A stretch of 64,000 bases of DNA from Allgaiera indica (GCF_900106675.1 NZ_FNOB01000011.1:62001-126000), one strand, 5' to 3'. Shown: positions 50,515 to 61,445, counted from the first letter of the stretch. Numbers and translations: made by a program. Notes: a model not told the origin generated them from the letters alone.

Positions 50515-51384
50515 ATGTTCGATGCGCCGCGCAACCCCGGCCTGCCCGCACTTTCCGGCGTCGGCTACAAGCCGCAGCACTATGCCCAGATCCTGGCCGA
50601 TCCCGGCCCCGTCGCCTGGCTGGAAATCCATGCCGAGAACTACATGGGCGCCGGCGGCAGACCACTGGCCCAGTTGCGTGCATTGGCCGCGCGGTTCCCG
50701 ATCTCGGTACATGGCGTGGGCCTGTCGATCGGCGGCGAAGCACCGCTGGACCCCGAGCATCTGGCGCGGCTGAAACATCTGCTGGGCTGGCTGAAGCCGG
50801 CAAGCTTTTCCGAGCACCTGGCCTGGTCGACCCACGAGGGCGCCTTCTTCAACGATCTGTTGCCGCTGCCCTATACCGCCGCCACGCTGGCCCGCGTCTG
50901 CCGGCATATCGACCAGGTGCAGGAAACCCTGGGCTGCCGGATGCTGCTGGAAAACCCGTCGACCTATCTCGCCTTCGCGGAAACCGAGATGGACGAGGTC
51001 ACCTTCCTCACCGAAATTTCGCGCCGCACCGGCTGCGGGCTGCTGCTTGACGTGAACAACGTCCATGTCTCGGCCACCAATCAGCAGACCGACGCGACAT
51101 CCTATATCGACGCCTTCCCGCTGGAACGGGTGGCCGAGATCCACCTGGGCGGCCACCAGGCCCAGACCGACGACGCGGGCGAGGCGCTGCTGATCGACAG
51201 CCACGACGCGGAAGTGGCCGATCCGGTCTGGGCGCTTTATGCGCATACCATCGCGCGGGGCGGACCGCGTCCCACGCTGATCGAACGCGATGCCGAAATC
51301 CCCCCCTGGCCGGACCTGGCAGCCGAAGCGGAACAGGCCGCCCAGATCCTCGCCGCCGCCACCGCAAGGGAGCTGCCGGCATGA
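50515..51384 (+). CDS. bufB: MNIO family oxidase BufB (DUF692)
   Basis: A 289-residue multinuclear non-heme iron oxidase of the DUF692 family, which modifies the bufferin cysteines. The TIM-barrel metal ligands are in HAENYMG, SVHGVGLSIGG, SEHLAWS, ENPSTYL, LDVNNVHVSATN and the EIHLGGH segment. The start ATG 50515 has GGAGA 6 bases upstream. It is in bufferin order, with its stop overlapping bufC by 4 bases. Confidence 0.93.
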   Translation: MFDAPRNPGLPALSGVGYKPQHYAQILADPGPVAWLEIHAENYMGAGGRPLAQLRALAARFPISVHGVGLSIGGEAPLDPEHLARLKHLLGWLKPASFSEHLAWSTHEGAFFNDLLPLPYTAATLARVCRHIDQVQETLGCRMLLENPSTYLAFAETEMDEVTFLTEISRRTGCGLLLDVNNVHVSATNQQTDATSYIDAFPLERVAEIHLGGHQAQTDDAGEALLIDSHDAEVADPVWALYAHTIARGGPRPTLIERDAEIPPWPDLAAEAEQAAQILAAATARELPA

Positions 51385-52139
51385 GCACGCAATCCGCCTT
51401 TCTGGCCGCGATGCTGACCCCCGATGCGCCCATCCCCGAGGGCCTTCTAGCCCCGCGCGGCCGCCCAGCCGGAAACCGCTTTTCCGTCTATCGCAACAAC
51501 GTGGCCGTCAGCCTGACCGAAGCGCTTGAACAGACCTTCCCGGTGCTGCGCGCGCTGGTGGGGGCGGAATTCTTCAGCGCCATGGCCGGGATCTTCCTGC
51601 GCGCCCATCCGCCGCAAACGCCGGTTCTGGCCGGTTACGGAGCGGCGATGCCGGGCTTTCTGGAAAGCTTCGATCCGGTCGCCGGGCTGCCCTACCTGCC
51701 CGATGTCGCGCGGCTGGAACTGGCGATCGGCGCCGCCTACCACGCCGCCGATGCCACGCCGGTGGCGCCCGAGACGCTGGCCCGGATAGATCCCGTGGCC
51801 TTCCTTGGCGCGCGGCTGACGCTGGCGCCGGCACTTCGGCTGATCCGTTCGGACTGGCCGGTCGCCACGATCTGGCACGCGCATCAGGAACCCGCCCTGC
51901 CCGAGGCCGCAAACCTGCCGGAAGGGCCGCAGGACACGTTGATCACCCGCCCCGCCTTCGACCCCCGCGTCCACCGCCTGCCCACCGGCGGCGGCGGCTT
52001 CGTCGCCGCGTTGATCGCGGACCAGCCGCTGGGCGTGGCGGCCGAGGCCGCACCGGAGGGTTTCGATCTGGGCGCCGTCCTGCGCCTGCTTCTGGCCGAG
52101 GGCGCGATCACCGCGATAACCACGGGGGAGAGCCTATGA
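51381..52139 (+). CDS. bufC: Bufferin modification partner BufC (DUF2063)
   Basis: A 252-residue partner protein. The N-terminal DUF2063 region contains SVYRNNVAVSLTEALEQTFPVLRALVG and PPYLPDVARLELA-like sequence (read LPYLPDVARLELAIGAAYHA). The protein usually binds the precursor and delivers it to the MNIO enzyme. Coupled to bufB by an ATGA overlap and to the DoxX gene likewise (ATGA). Confidence 0.9.
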   Translation: MSTQSAFLAAMLTPDAPIPEGLLAPRGRPAGNRFSVYRNNVAVSLTEALEQTFPVLRALVGAEFFSAMAGIFLRAHPPQTPVLAGYGAAMPGFLESFDPVAGLPYLPDVARLELAIGAAYHAADATPVAPETLARIDPVAFLGARLTLAPALRLIRSDWPVATIWHAHQEPALPEAANLPEGPQDTLITRPAFDPRVHRLPTGGGGFVAALIADQPLGVAAEAAPEGFDLGAVLRLLLAEGAITAITTGESL

Positions 52140-52687
52140 ACCAACTAGCCACCCTTCACCGCCGCAGCTTCGCGCGGGCAGAGGCGATGCTTGGCCCCTG
52201 GCTGCTGCCCACTATGGCACGGCTGATCTTCGCGGGGGTGCTGCTGGTCTATTTCTGGTCCTCCGCGGCGACCAAACTGGGCCCCGGGGCGCTGGGCTTC
52301 GTCAGCCCCTCGGCCGGGGCCTATGCCCAGATCTTTCCGCGCGCCTTCGAGGCCGTGGGATATGATACCGGCCAGTTGTCCGTCCTGCACTGGGCTGTCG
52401 CGCTGGCCGGAACCTGGGCAGAATTCCTGCTGCCCGCCCTGATCGTGCTGGGCCTGTTCACCCGGCTGGCCGCGCTGGGGATGATCGGCTTCATCGCCGT
52501 GCAAACCTATGTCGACATCACCGGGCACATGGTCGATGCCCAGACGGTCGGGCTTTGGTTCGATGGTGATTCGACGGCGCAGATCATGGATCAGCGCGCC
52601 CTTTGGCTGTTCTTGCTGACGCTTCTGGTGCTGCGCGGCGGCGGCCCCCTGTCCCTGGACCGCCTGCTTTCGCGGAACCGGACCTAA
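52136..52687 (+). CDS. DoxX family membrane protein (bufferin-operon partner)
   Basis: A 183-residue integral membrane protein with about four spans (starting near residues 27, 80, 105 and 155). DoxX features are GVLLVYFWSSAATKL and HWAVALAGTWAEFLLPALIVLGLFTRLAALGM. DoxX proteins accompany many bufferin operons and may work in redox or quinone chemistry; the precise role is unknown. Its start overlaps bufC, and its stop overlaps the convergent gene by 4 bases. Confidence 0.88.
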   Translation: MNQLATLHRRSFARAEAMLGPWLLPTMARLIFAGVLLVYFWSSAATKLGPGALGFVSPSAGAYAQIFPRAFEAVGYDTGQLSVLHWAVALAGTWAEFLLPALIVLGLFTRLAALGMIGFIAVQTYVDITGHMVDAQTVGLWFDGDSTAQIMDQRALWLFLLTLLVLRGGGPLSLDRLLSRNRT

Positions 52688-53043
52688 TGCGGATCGGGCT
52701 GCTGCGCAGCGATCGCCAGGATCCCGCCCAGCCCGCACATCGCGATCGGGAACATCGTGAAGACGTTGAAGCCGAAGCCGTAGAACATCCCCGCCGCCGA
52801 CACCAGAAGCAGCACCCCTGCAGCCATGTTGCGCGACCTCGCCATCGCCCCACCGGCGATCGCAAGGATCGGGGAAAGCAGGCTAACTACACGTATTAGC
52901 TGCGGATTATTCACCTGATGCGCCAGATCTCCGACATCGCTGCCGAACATGTCCATGAACACCGTGTAGCCATAGCCGAAGAAACCGACGATCATTCCCC
53001 AGATCCCGCCGATGATCCCCAAGATCAGTGCCGCATTGCGCAT
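52684..53043 (-). CDS. Small integral membrane protein, function unknown
   Basis: 119 residues with about four hydrophobic spans (ALILGIIGGIWGMIVGFFG, IRVVSLLSPILAIAGGAM, AAGVLLLVSAAGMFYGFG, IAMCGLGGILAIA). Resembles DUF4064-type membrane proteins in topology, but no motif is decisive. It is convergent with the DoxX gene and shares 4 bases with its stop. The start at 53043 is followed by a short open leader. Confidence 0.7.
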   Translation of the reverse strand: MRNAALILGIIGGIWGMIVGFFGYGYTVFMDMFGSDVGDLAHQVNNPQLIRVVSLLSPILAIAGGAMARSRNMAAGVLLLVSAAGMFYGFGFNVFTMFPIAMCGLGGILAIAAQQPDPH

Positions 53044-53137
53044 CAGGCGCCCTCCACGCTACGTCCCGCCGATATAGGCCCGCGCGCAGCCCGGGCAAAG
53101 CCCCCTCGCGGCGCGGGCGACGCCATATAATGTTTTC

Positions 53138-53166
53138 TTGATTTTCGTTGCGCTTTTGGCATGATT
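53138..53166 (+). promoter_or_regulatory. Candidate csp promoter
   Basis: TTGATT (53138-53143), 16-base spacer, CATGAT (53160-53165). It leaves a long 5' leader of about 115 bases before the csp start, typical of cold-shock mRNAs. Confidence 0.4.
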
Positions 53167-53289
53167 TTTCATGTGACAACAGACTTTCTGCGCGACCGCC
53201 TCCTGTTTCAGGCAGCCGGAAGACTCGAAGGACCTGGCTGCACGGCCCACGGCAATACCGCCGGGGGAAACAAGACATGGAGAGAGGGC

Positions 53290-53496
53290 ATGCCGACTGG
53301 CACCGTGAAGTGGTTCAACAGCACCAAGGGTTATGGCTTCATCGCGCCTGACGATGGCGGCAAGGACGTGTTCGTCCACATTTCCGCCGTCGAACGCGCA
53401 GGCCTCAAGGGCCTGAACGACAACCAGAAAATCGGCTACGAATTGCAGGCCGGACGCGACGGGCGTTCCTCGGCGGGCGATCTCAAGCTACTCTGA
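53290..53496 (+). CDS. Cold-shock domain protein (CspA family)
   Basis: 68 residues forming a single cold-shock OB fold. RNP1 is KGYGFIAPD and RNP2 is VFVHIS, with VKWFNSTKG near the start. It binds single-stranded nucleic acid and melts RNA structure. The start ATG 53290 is chosen because the fold begins at MPTGTVKWF and AGAGAGGGC precedes it; the longer open frame upstream is leader. Confidence 0.95.
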   Translation: MPTGTVKWFNSTKGYGFIAPDDGGKDVFVHISAVERAGLKGLNDNQKIGYELQAGRDGRSSAGDLKLL

Positions 53497-53724
53497 GTTC
53501 AGCCGGCGGGTCCGCCCGGCGGCACAGCTGGCAAAAAGAATAGCAATATGATGCCGGGTCACCGGCCTGCGGCCCGGTGCGATCCGGGCCGTTTCACGTG
53601 ATGCGAGGGTTGCCTCGCGATAGGGTGATCGGCCGAGCGCGCAGGCGATGCGGCGCCCGGGGATTGGCGCTTGTCCCGGCGCGGCGGACGCCCTACCTCA
53701 GCCCAAGCCGCAGCAGGGAGATCA

Positions 53725-54321
53725 ATGATGTGGAATGAGCGTTATGCAGGCCAGGACTACCTATTCGGAACCGAACCCGCGGCCTTCCTGAAACGCGAGG
53801 CCGGGCGTCTGGCCCCGCAATCGCGGGTGCTGTCCGTGGCCGATGGCGAGGGGCGCAACTCGGTCCACCTCGCCGGTCTGGGCCATCAGTTGCACGCGAT
53901 GGACGGCGCGGCCAACGCGGTCGAAAAGGCCCGCAAGCTGGCCGCGGACCGCGGCGTGTCCGCCAGTTTCGAAGTTGCCGACATCTCCACCTGGGAATGG
54001 GCCCCCGACAGTTATGACGCCGTGGTCGCGATCTTCATCCAGTTCGTGGGCCCCGAAGCGCGGCGCCAGATCTTCGATGGCATCACCCGGACGCTGAAAT
54101 CAGGCGGGGTGCTGCTGCTGCATGGCTATACGCCGAAGCAACTGGAATATGGCACCGGCGGACCGAAGGTGCTGGAAAACCTCTACACACCCGAACAGCT
54201 GCGCGCCGAACTGCCCGGCCTGACCATAGAGCGGCTGGAGGCCTATGAAGCCGATGTGGACGAGGGCAAGGGCCATTCCGGCCGGTCGGCCCTGATCGAC
54301 TTCATCGGCCGCAAGCCCTGA
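53725..54321 (+). CDS. Class I SAM-dependent methyltransferase
   Basis: 198 residues. The glycine-rich SAM motif is RVLSVADGEGRNSVHLA, the acidic loop follows HAMDGAANAV, and motif II is YDAVVAIFIQFVGPEAR. Overall like the TehB/methyltransferase-11 group, so the substrate may be a small toxic molecule or oxyanion, but this is not decided by the sequence. Two tandem ATGs (53725, 53728) follow AGGGAG. Read toward the MATE gene, 65 bases apart. Confidence 0.85.
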   Translation: MMWNERYAGQDYLFGTEPAAFLKREAGRLAPQSRVLSVADGEGRNSVHLAGLGHQLHAMDGAANAVEKARKLAADRGVSASFEVADISTWEWAPDSYDAVVAIFIQFVGPEARRQIFDGITRTLKSGGVLLLHGYTPKQLEYGTGGPKVLENLYTPEQLRAELPGLTIERLEAYEADVDEGKGHSGRSALIDFIGRKP

Positions 54322-54386
54322 CACGGGTCCGCGCCGCGGATCCAAGCGCGCTGGACGCCTCTCTGCGCCTCGGCTAAAGGCCGGAT

Positions 54387-55757
54387 ATGGTGCAAGAAGG
54401 GACATTCCGGGCCCAGATTCGGGCGACGCTGGGGCTGGGGCTGCCGCTGATCGGGGCCAATCTGGCGACGCTGGCGCTGGGGATCACCGACACGGTGATG
54501 CTGGGCTGGTATTCGGTGCCGGCACTGGCCGCCAGCACGCTGGGATTTTCCTTCTATTTCCTGTTGTTCATCCTGGGTAAGGGCTTTTCGGCGGCAGTGA
54601 TGCCGATGGTGGCGCAGGCGGCGTCGGGCGGCGACGAAACCGAAGCGCGGCGCGTCACCCGCATGGGGTTGTGGCTGTCGCTGGCCTTCGCCGCGCTGGC
54701 CATTCCGGTGACCTGGTTCTCGGGTCCGATCCTGATTGCCATGGGACAGCAGCCGAAACTGGCGGCGCTGACGCAAGATTATCTGCGGATCTTCGGCTTC
54801 ACCATGTTGCCGGCGCTGATGCTGCAGGTACTGATCAGCTTTCTCGCCGCGATGGAGCGCGCCCAAAGGGTGCTTTGGGCAAGCCTCATCGGCGCGGTCC
54901 TGAACGCGGGGCTGGATTACGCGTTGATCTTCGGCAATTTCGGGCTGCCCGCGCTGGGGCTTCGGGGGGCGGCCATCGCCTCGGTGTTCACGCAGACGCT
55001 GATCTTCCTGATCGCCGCCGGCTTTGCCACCTTGCCGTACGAGATGCGCCGCTATCAGTTGTTCGTACGCTTCTGGCGGCCCGATTGGGCGGCGCTGGCG
55101 CAGGTCTTCCGGCTGGGCCTTCCGATCGGGCTGACAAGTCTGGCCGAGGGCGGCCTGTTCAGCGCCTCGGCCCTGATGATGGGCTGGATCGGAACGCTGG
55201 CGCTGGCCGCGCACGGGATCACGCTGCAGATCGTGTCGCTGACGTTCATGGTGCATATGGGCCTGTCGAGCGCGGCTACCGTGCGTGCCGGTCGTGCCCA
55301 GGGGCGCCGCGACGCGCGCGATCTGCGGCTTGGCGCGTTGGCGGCGGTGACGCTGTCGGGGGTGTTCGGGCTGCTTTCGGTCGCGGTCATCGTGCTGATG
55401 CCGAGGCAACTTCTGGGTCTGTTCATCGACCCGACAGATCCGCTGAAGCCACAGCTTCTGGGGGTGGGAACCCGTCTGCTGATGGTCGCGGCGCTGTTTC
55501 AGATGACGGATGCGGCGCAGGTTATGGCGCTGGGGCTTTTGCGCGGCCTGCGCGACACGCGGGTGCCGATGATTCAGGCGGCGATCAGTTACTGGCTGAT
55601 CGGCATCCCGGCGGGCTATGTACTGGCCTTTCCGATGGGTTTCGGGGCTGTCGGTGTCTGGTTCGGGCTGGTCATCGGGCTGACCGTCGCCGGCGTGCTG
55701 ATGATGACCCGGTTCTGGCGCTTGGCGCCGCATCCCGGGACCTCTCAGCCGGCCTGA
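54387..55757 (+). CDS. MATE family multidrug efflux transporter
   Basis: 456 residues with about 12 hydrophobic spans, in two homologous halves. The N-terminal LIGANLATLALGITDTVMLGWY is the first MatE motif, with conserved Asp in the first span, and LGLPIGLTSLAEGGLF begins the second half. MATE proteins export cationic drugs by Na+ or H+ antiport (NorM-like). The substrate is not predictable. Follows the methyltransferase gene and may share its transcript. Confidence 0.9.
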   Translation: MVQEGTFRAQIRATLGLGLPLIGANLATLALGITDTVMLGWYSVPALAASTLGFSFYFLLFILGKGFSAAVMPMVAQAASGGDETEARRVTRMGLWLSLAFAALAIPVTWFSGPILIAMGQQPKLAALTQDYLRIFGFTMLPALMLQVLISFLAAMERAQRVLWASLIGAVLNAGLDYALIFGNFGLPALGLRGAAIASVFTQTLIFLIAAGFATLPYEMRRYQLFVRFWRPDWAALAQVFRLGLPIGLTSLAEGGLFSASALMMGWIGTLALAAHGITLQIVSLTFMVHMGLSSAATVRAGRAQGRRDARDLRLGALAAVTLSGVFGLLSVAVIVLMPRQLLGLFIDPTDPLKPQLLGVGTRLLMVAALFQMTDAAQVMALGLLRGLRDTRVPMIQAAISYWLIGIPAGYVLAFPMGFGAVGVWFGLVIGLTVAGVLMMTRFWRLAPHPGTSQPA

Positions 55758-55888
55758 ATAGCCGCGTCGGCGGGGCGCCCTTGGTCCTTTTCATGAAGAC
55801 GATACCCATCGAAGCGCCATTGGCCGATCAACGATGACGACGGGCCGAGAAGCCCCGGCGCCGGTTCAGCGCAGGCGTGGCGCGCCTC

Positions 55889-56314
55889 TCACTCTTCGGT
55901 CCTTTCCGCGCCGGCGCCGCCGATGATGCGCTCGGCCTTCTTGCGCACCAGCACGCTGCGCAGGTCATGCATCGCCATCAGCAGCGCGTCGGTCACCACG
56001 TCCAGCTGCGCGTCGCTGGCCTTCGACTGCGCCCATTGCGTCGTCAGGTTCAGATGATCGACAGCGCGGTGGATATCGTCCAACTCGCGCGCGGCCAGCA
56101 CGGCCTGGCGCGACGCGATCCAGCCGCGGATCGCCGCCAGTTCGTTCTCGGTCAACGCCCGGCCGCCCTGGGGCTTGATCTCGCCGTTGCGGATATTGAC
56201 CACCGCGATCTGGTCCATCTCGATCCGGCGTTGACGGTTTTCGGAATCGACCCGAAACACCGCCGCGCCGTTCTCGCGGATCCGAAAGTAGAATTCCGGC
56301 AGATCCCCGGCCAT
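55889..56314 (-). CDS. Conserved hypothetical protein
   Basis: 141 residues without a recognised domain. The N-terminal half looks like a small beta-rich module (EFYFRIRENGAAVFRVDSENRQRRIEMDQIAVVNI), followed by a helical C-terminus with many charged residues. Start 56314 is close upstream of nothing obvious; it lies 8 bases after the stop of the aspartate aminotransferase gene on the same strand, so the two may be an operon. Convergent with the MATE gene. Function not inferred. Confidence 0.7.
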   Translation of the reverse strand: MAGDLPEFYFRIRENGAAVFRVDSENRQRRIEMDQIAVVNIRNGEIKPQGGRALTENELAAIRGWIASRQAVLAARELDDIHRAVDHLNLTTQWAQSKASDAQLDVVTDALLMAMHDLRSVLVRKKAERIIGGAGAERTEE

Positions 56315-56322
56315 TCCGTCCC

Positions 56323-58377
<2,055 letters not shown>

Positions 58378-58414
58378 TCAGCTTCGTGCGATGAGAGCGG
58401 ACGGAGTTGGCGCA

Positions 58415-58912
58415 ATGAGTATGCATGCACAGGGGGTACATGACCCCCGATTGGGGTTCATGGAGGGCTATCTTGAAAGCCTGTCACTGATCGAACGTCT
58501 GCACCGGCTATTGCTGGATGTCATCAAGGACGAGTTCGAGCGCCTGGGCCTGCTGGAAATCAACGCCGTGCAGGCGCTGCTTTTGTTCAACATCGGCGAC
58601 AACGAGGTGACCGCCGGAGAACTGAAGTCGCGCGGCTATTATCAGGGCTCGAACGTCAGTTACAATCTGAAGAAACTGGTGGAGCTGGGCTACATGCACC
58701 ACCAGCGCTCGGAGGTGGATCGCCGCTCGGTCCGGGTGCGGCTGACCGCCCAGGGGCAGGAAATCCGCCGCGTGGTGACCGATCTGTTCCAACGCCAGGC
58801 GACCGGGCTGGACGCACGCGGGGTGATGGGACTGGACGGGATCGACCGTTTCAATTCCGCCCTGAAGCTGATGGAACGCTACTGGGCCGACCAGATCCGC
58901 TATATCTACTAG
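58415..58912 (+). CDS. MarR/LdtR-like winged-helix regulator
   Basis: 165 residues. An N-terminal MSMHAQGVHDPRLGFMEGYLESLSLIERLHRLLLDVIKDEFE region is followed by a winged helix (VTAGELKSRGYYQGSNVSYNLKKLVELGYMHHQRSEVDRRSVRVRLTAQGQEIRRVV). This layout is that of LdtR-type MarR proteins, which in alphaproteobacteria respond to envelope stress and regulate L,D-transpeptidase genes. The start at 58415 has GGAG 9 bases upstream; an ATG at 58391 is an alternative. The assignment to LdtR is by memory of the family. Confidence 0.8.
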   Translation: MSMHAQGVHDPRLGFMEGYLESLSLIERLHRLLLDVIKDEFERLGLLEINAVQALLLFNIGDNEVTAGELKSRGYYQGSNVSYNLKKLVELGYMHHQRSEVDRRSVRVRLTAQGQEIRRVVTDLFQRQATGLDARGVMGLDGIDRFNSALKLMERYWADQIRYIY

Positions 58913-58987
58913 GGGATTGGATCCAAACGGAAATCCCCGGGGCATGGATCAGCCGCCCGGCGCCTGTTCAGCTTTGCCGCGCTTGGC

Positions 58988-59440
58988 CTAATTGGTCTTG
59001 CGTCCGGGCGCGATGGGCAAGGGCGTAACTGGCAAACCCTCTTCCATAAGCTCCCTGACCTCATCAAGCCGCGCCTCGCCATGGATGACACGCTCGGGCG
59101 CCTCGCCGCCGTGGATCGCGCGGGCTTCGCTGGCGAAGCGTGGGCCCACATATTCGGAATTCTCCGCCAGATGCTTGCGCAGCGCCTTCAGCGCGGCTTC
59201 CATCGGATGGGAGGTTACTGAAAGCGGCCGCGAAGCGGCGTCAGCAGGCGCGGGGGCCTCAGCCGCCGCCGCCCGGCCAGGCCTGACAGAGGGCGCCATC
59301 AACGTCTTGCCGACCTTCGAGATGCCGCATTCTGGGCACGAAACCCTGCCCGTGCTCAAAAGCGAATCATAGGCCTCAGCCGAGGCGAACCAGCTTTCAA
59401 AACCATGGTCATTCGCACATTTCAGCGCGTAGCGGATCAT
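58988..59440 (-). CDS. DUF1178 family zinc-ribbon protein
   Basis: 150 residues. The N-terminus MIRYALKCANDHGFESWFASAEAYD and the RVSCPECGISKVGKTLMAPSV segment form the DUF1178 zinc ribbon (one Cys near residue 8 and a CPEC pair). The C-terminal half is helical (ALKALRKHLAENSEYVG...). Role unknown in the family. Sits 48 bases downstream of the NUDIX gene on the same strand and may be cotranscribed. Confidence 0.85.
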   Translation of the reverse strand: MIRYALKCANDHGFESWFASAEAYDSLLSTGRVSCPECGISKVGKTLMAPSVRPGRAAAAEAPAPADAASRPLSVTSHPMEAALKALRKHLAENSEYVGPRFASEARAIHGGEAPERVIHGEARLDEVRELMEEGLPVTPLPIAPGRKTN

Positions 59441-59488
59441 CCGTCTTCTCCGTCAGATGGGATTAATCTAGTCCCCGACCCGCGGAAT

Positions 59489-60043
59489 TCAACTTGCCTT
59501 CTTCGGCCCGCCGGACTTTTCGCCCTTCTTCCCAAGCACTTCGGGAAATTCGCGCAGAAGCGCACGCAACTCGGGCTCATCGACTTTCTGGGCCGCCTTC
59601 TTCGGGCTGAACCAGCGGCGCCGGCGCTCTTCGCGTTCGGGAAAGTCGTCAAGCAGCTTGCTGACCCTGATCGGATAGACGGCAACCACACAGGGCACGC
59701 CATTGGATCGCTGCGGCCCAAGCAGCTTTGTATAGGAATAGATGCCGGCACAGGCATCGCTGACCTTGCCGTTGACCCCGGCCTCCTCATAGGCCTCCTG
59801 GCGGGCGGTCTCGCTGGGGCCTAGGCCCTTGATCGGCCAACCCTTGGGAATGATCCAACGGCCGGTCTCGCGGCTGCTGACCAGAAGCACCTCGATCTCA
59901 GAACCACCGCGCCTGCGACGCCAGCACAGCGCCCCGTACTGGGTGCGCGGAGGGCGATCCCCGGCCTCTGCGCCCACCGCCCCGGTGGTGACCGCCTTCC
60001 CCTTTTTTTGCGCGGGGATGTTCGCTTTTCCCTCATATGACAT
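59489..60043 (-). CDS. NUDIX hydrolase
   Basis: 184 residues. After a basic low-complexity leader (about residues 1-28), the Nudix fold follows: YGALCWRRR opening and the Nudix box GWPIKGLGPSETARQEAYEEAGV (GX5EX7REUXEEXGU pattern). The C-terminal Lys/Pro-rich part is variable. Family members hydrolyse nucleoside diphosphate derivatives or inositol pyrophosphates. The start 60043 lies 52 bases after a good promoter at 60102-60130. Confidence 0.88.
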   Translation of the reverse strand: MSYEGKANIPAQKKGKAVTTGAVGAEAGDRPPRTQYGALCWRRRRGGSEIEVLLVSSRETGRWIIPKGWPIKGLGPSETARQEAYEEAGVNGKVSDACAGIYSYTKLLGPQRSNGVPCVVAVYPIRVSKLLDDFPEREERRRRWFSPKKAAQKVDEPELRALLREFPEVLGKKGEKSGGPKKAS

Positions 60044-60101
60044 GCGTTTCTGTGCGCCCGATTTCGGTTTTGCGCCGTTTTTTCTACTGCTCGGCACTAT
60101 T

Positions 60102-60130
60102 AGTATAGCGTTTCGGGAAATAATGCACAA
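60102..60130 (-). promoter_or_regulatory. Sigma-70 promoter of the NUDIX gene
   Basis: On the minus strand TTGTGC (60130-60125), exactly 17 bases, TATACT (60107-60102). About 60 bases upstream of the NUDIX start, with no gene between. Confidence 0.65.
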
Positions 60131-60253
60131 CGTCCTGCCCTACCGGACGCACCTGTCACGCGAAGGCAACGCGGCCTTTGATGGAAAATCGGGCGGAGCC
60201 CGGCGGCCAGGGCGCGGTCTCCGGGGCAGCGCGATATTTGCCCCGCGAGACGC

Positions 60254-60745
60254 TTACACGCCGGTCGCGTTCCTCGGGCATCGCAGCGGCTTGGGACTGT
60301 CGCGGACCTCGACGTCTCTGTTGGCGCGCACCCAGCCCTTGCCCCCCAAGGCTGAACTGGCGTCCTTGCTGCCGTTGCCCAGGAACTGCGCCCTCAGCCC
60401 GTCCTGCTCGCGGTAGAAATGCCAGCAGTCGGGCGTGTCGCCCCCGCCCTGATAAAGAAAGCAAATCCGCCCATCCGAGGCCGGGAACCAGTGCCCCTGT
60501 TGACAGGGTTGGCCCAGAAAGGCCCAGACGACCTGGTGCTTGGGCAGGTAGTGTTCGGCGCCGTAGGGCGTCTTGCCGATTTCGTAGTAGAGCGTCTTGC
60601 CCGCCACATAGGAAGCAAAGGCCTGGGCCGACATTGGCGCCGCCCCGGCGCCGGCAGCGAGCCCGGCGAAACCGGAAACGACCCAGACTGCAAGAACCAG
60701 CGCAACGGTCTTGCGACCGCGTGAAAGAACAGCTGCACAGCGCAT
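60254..60745 (-). CDS. Secreted protein of unknown function
   Basis: 163 residues with a good signal peptide (residues 1-36, VALVLAVWVVSGFAGLAAGAGA, ending AGAAP). The mature part is about 125 residues with four cysteines and a Trp/Tyr-rich pattern (VWAFLGQPCQQGHWFPASDGRICFLYQ). Start 60745 is directly after GAGGAGGT. No family is recognised. Exported, perhaps disulfide-bonded; nothing in the neighbourhood gives a role. Confidence 0.75.
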   Translation of the reverse strand: MRCAAVLSRGRKTVALVLAVWVVSGFAGLAAGAGAAPMSAQAFASYVAGKTLYYEIGKTPYGAEHYLPKHQVVWAFLGQPCQQGHWFPASDGRICFLYQGGGDTPDCWHFYREQDGLRAQFLGNGSKDASSALGGKGWVRANRDVEVRDSPKPLRCPRNATGV

Positions 60746-61445
60746 GGGACCTCCTCCTCGAGTCGAATGTGCAGAGCCAGTGCCCGAGGTTTGCAGATTT
60801 GCACCCTTGCCGCCAGCCCCGGCAGGCGCGACGGAAGCACGCAGGCCAGGACGCCCTTTGCGATGGTGATGACATGGCGGTGGCCAGCCTTCCCGCCCCC
60901 GGCCATGTTCGCGTCGCAGCAAAGCGCATTCCGACCTTGCACAGCGCTGATCAGGGTTTCCCGGCGCTATTCAGGACGATGGTGGGGGGCGTCCGCCGGT
61001 TTCTTCAGCGCGCGCGGGGTCTTGCTTCCGACCAGGCTGTGTGCCCGCTGCTCGTTGCCGTATCCACGCCACGTCTTCAACGTTTCGCCCGCATCTTCAG
61101 GGCTGAGCAACGATTGCTGGTTCAAGCACTCGGTCCGGAGCCGGAAGTCACGCGATGCGTTCATCGCCAACGACGCCAGCCAGACCTGCGGGGCCTCGCC
61201 GGCGTCTATGGCGGAGCCGATAGGCGATCCCCGCCCCCACCGACACGGGCACCCGGGAACCAGCCGGGCGCGCGTCGATCGACCCGACGTTCGCGCCCCG
61301 AACACAGAATGCGTCGTTCGGCAGCAGGCTTGCAAGCGCTCGCTCGGCGTCTTCGCAGAGCGGCGCTCGGGGAAGACTGCGGCGGAAAAAAGTCACCGTT
61401 ACCCTCTTGCGGCGCGCACGGTGCTTGGATAAACACCGCGCACGT
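60746..61445. other. Intergenic region with IS3 remnant, left of tRNA-Gln
   Basis: About 700 bases. It carries the transposase fragment at 60967-61150 and the tRNA-Gln promoter region near 61405-61432 (CTTGCG, 16 bases, GATAAA). Other ORFs here are shadows. Confidence 0.55.
60967..61150 (-). pseudogene. IS3-family transposase remnant (C-terminal end of OrfB)
   Basis: The last about 55 residues of a 122-residue ORF match the C-terminal end of IS3-group integrases: RTECLNQQSLLSPEDAGETL followed by K-T-W-R-G-Y-G-N-E-Q-R-A-H-S-L-V-G. This is the DECLN...DAR...W...YNEERPHSALG pattern of the rve domain. Upstream the frame loses homology, so only a decayed end remains. It lies 300 bases left of tRNA-Gln and the integrase, suggesting a site of repeated insertions. 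Confidence 0.75.
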
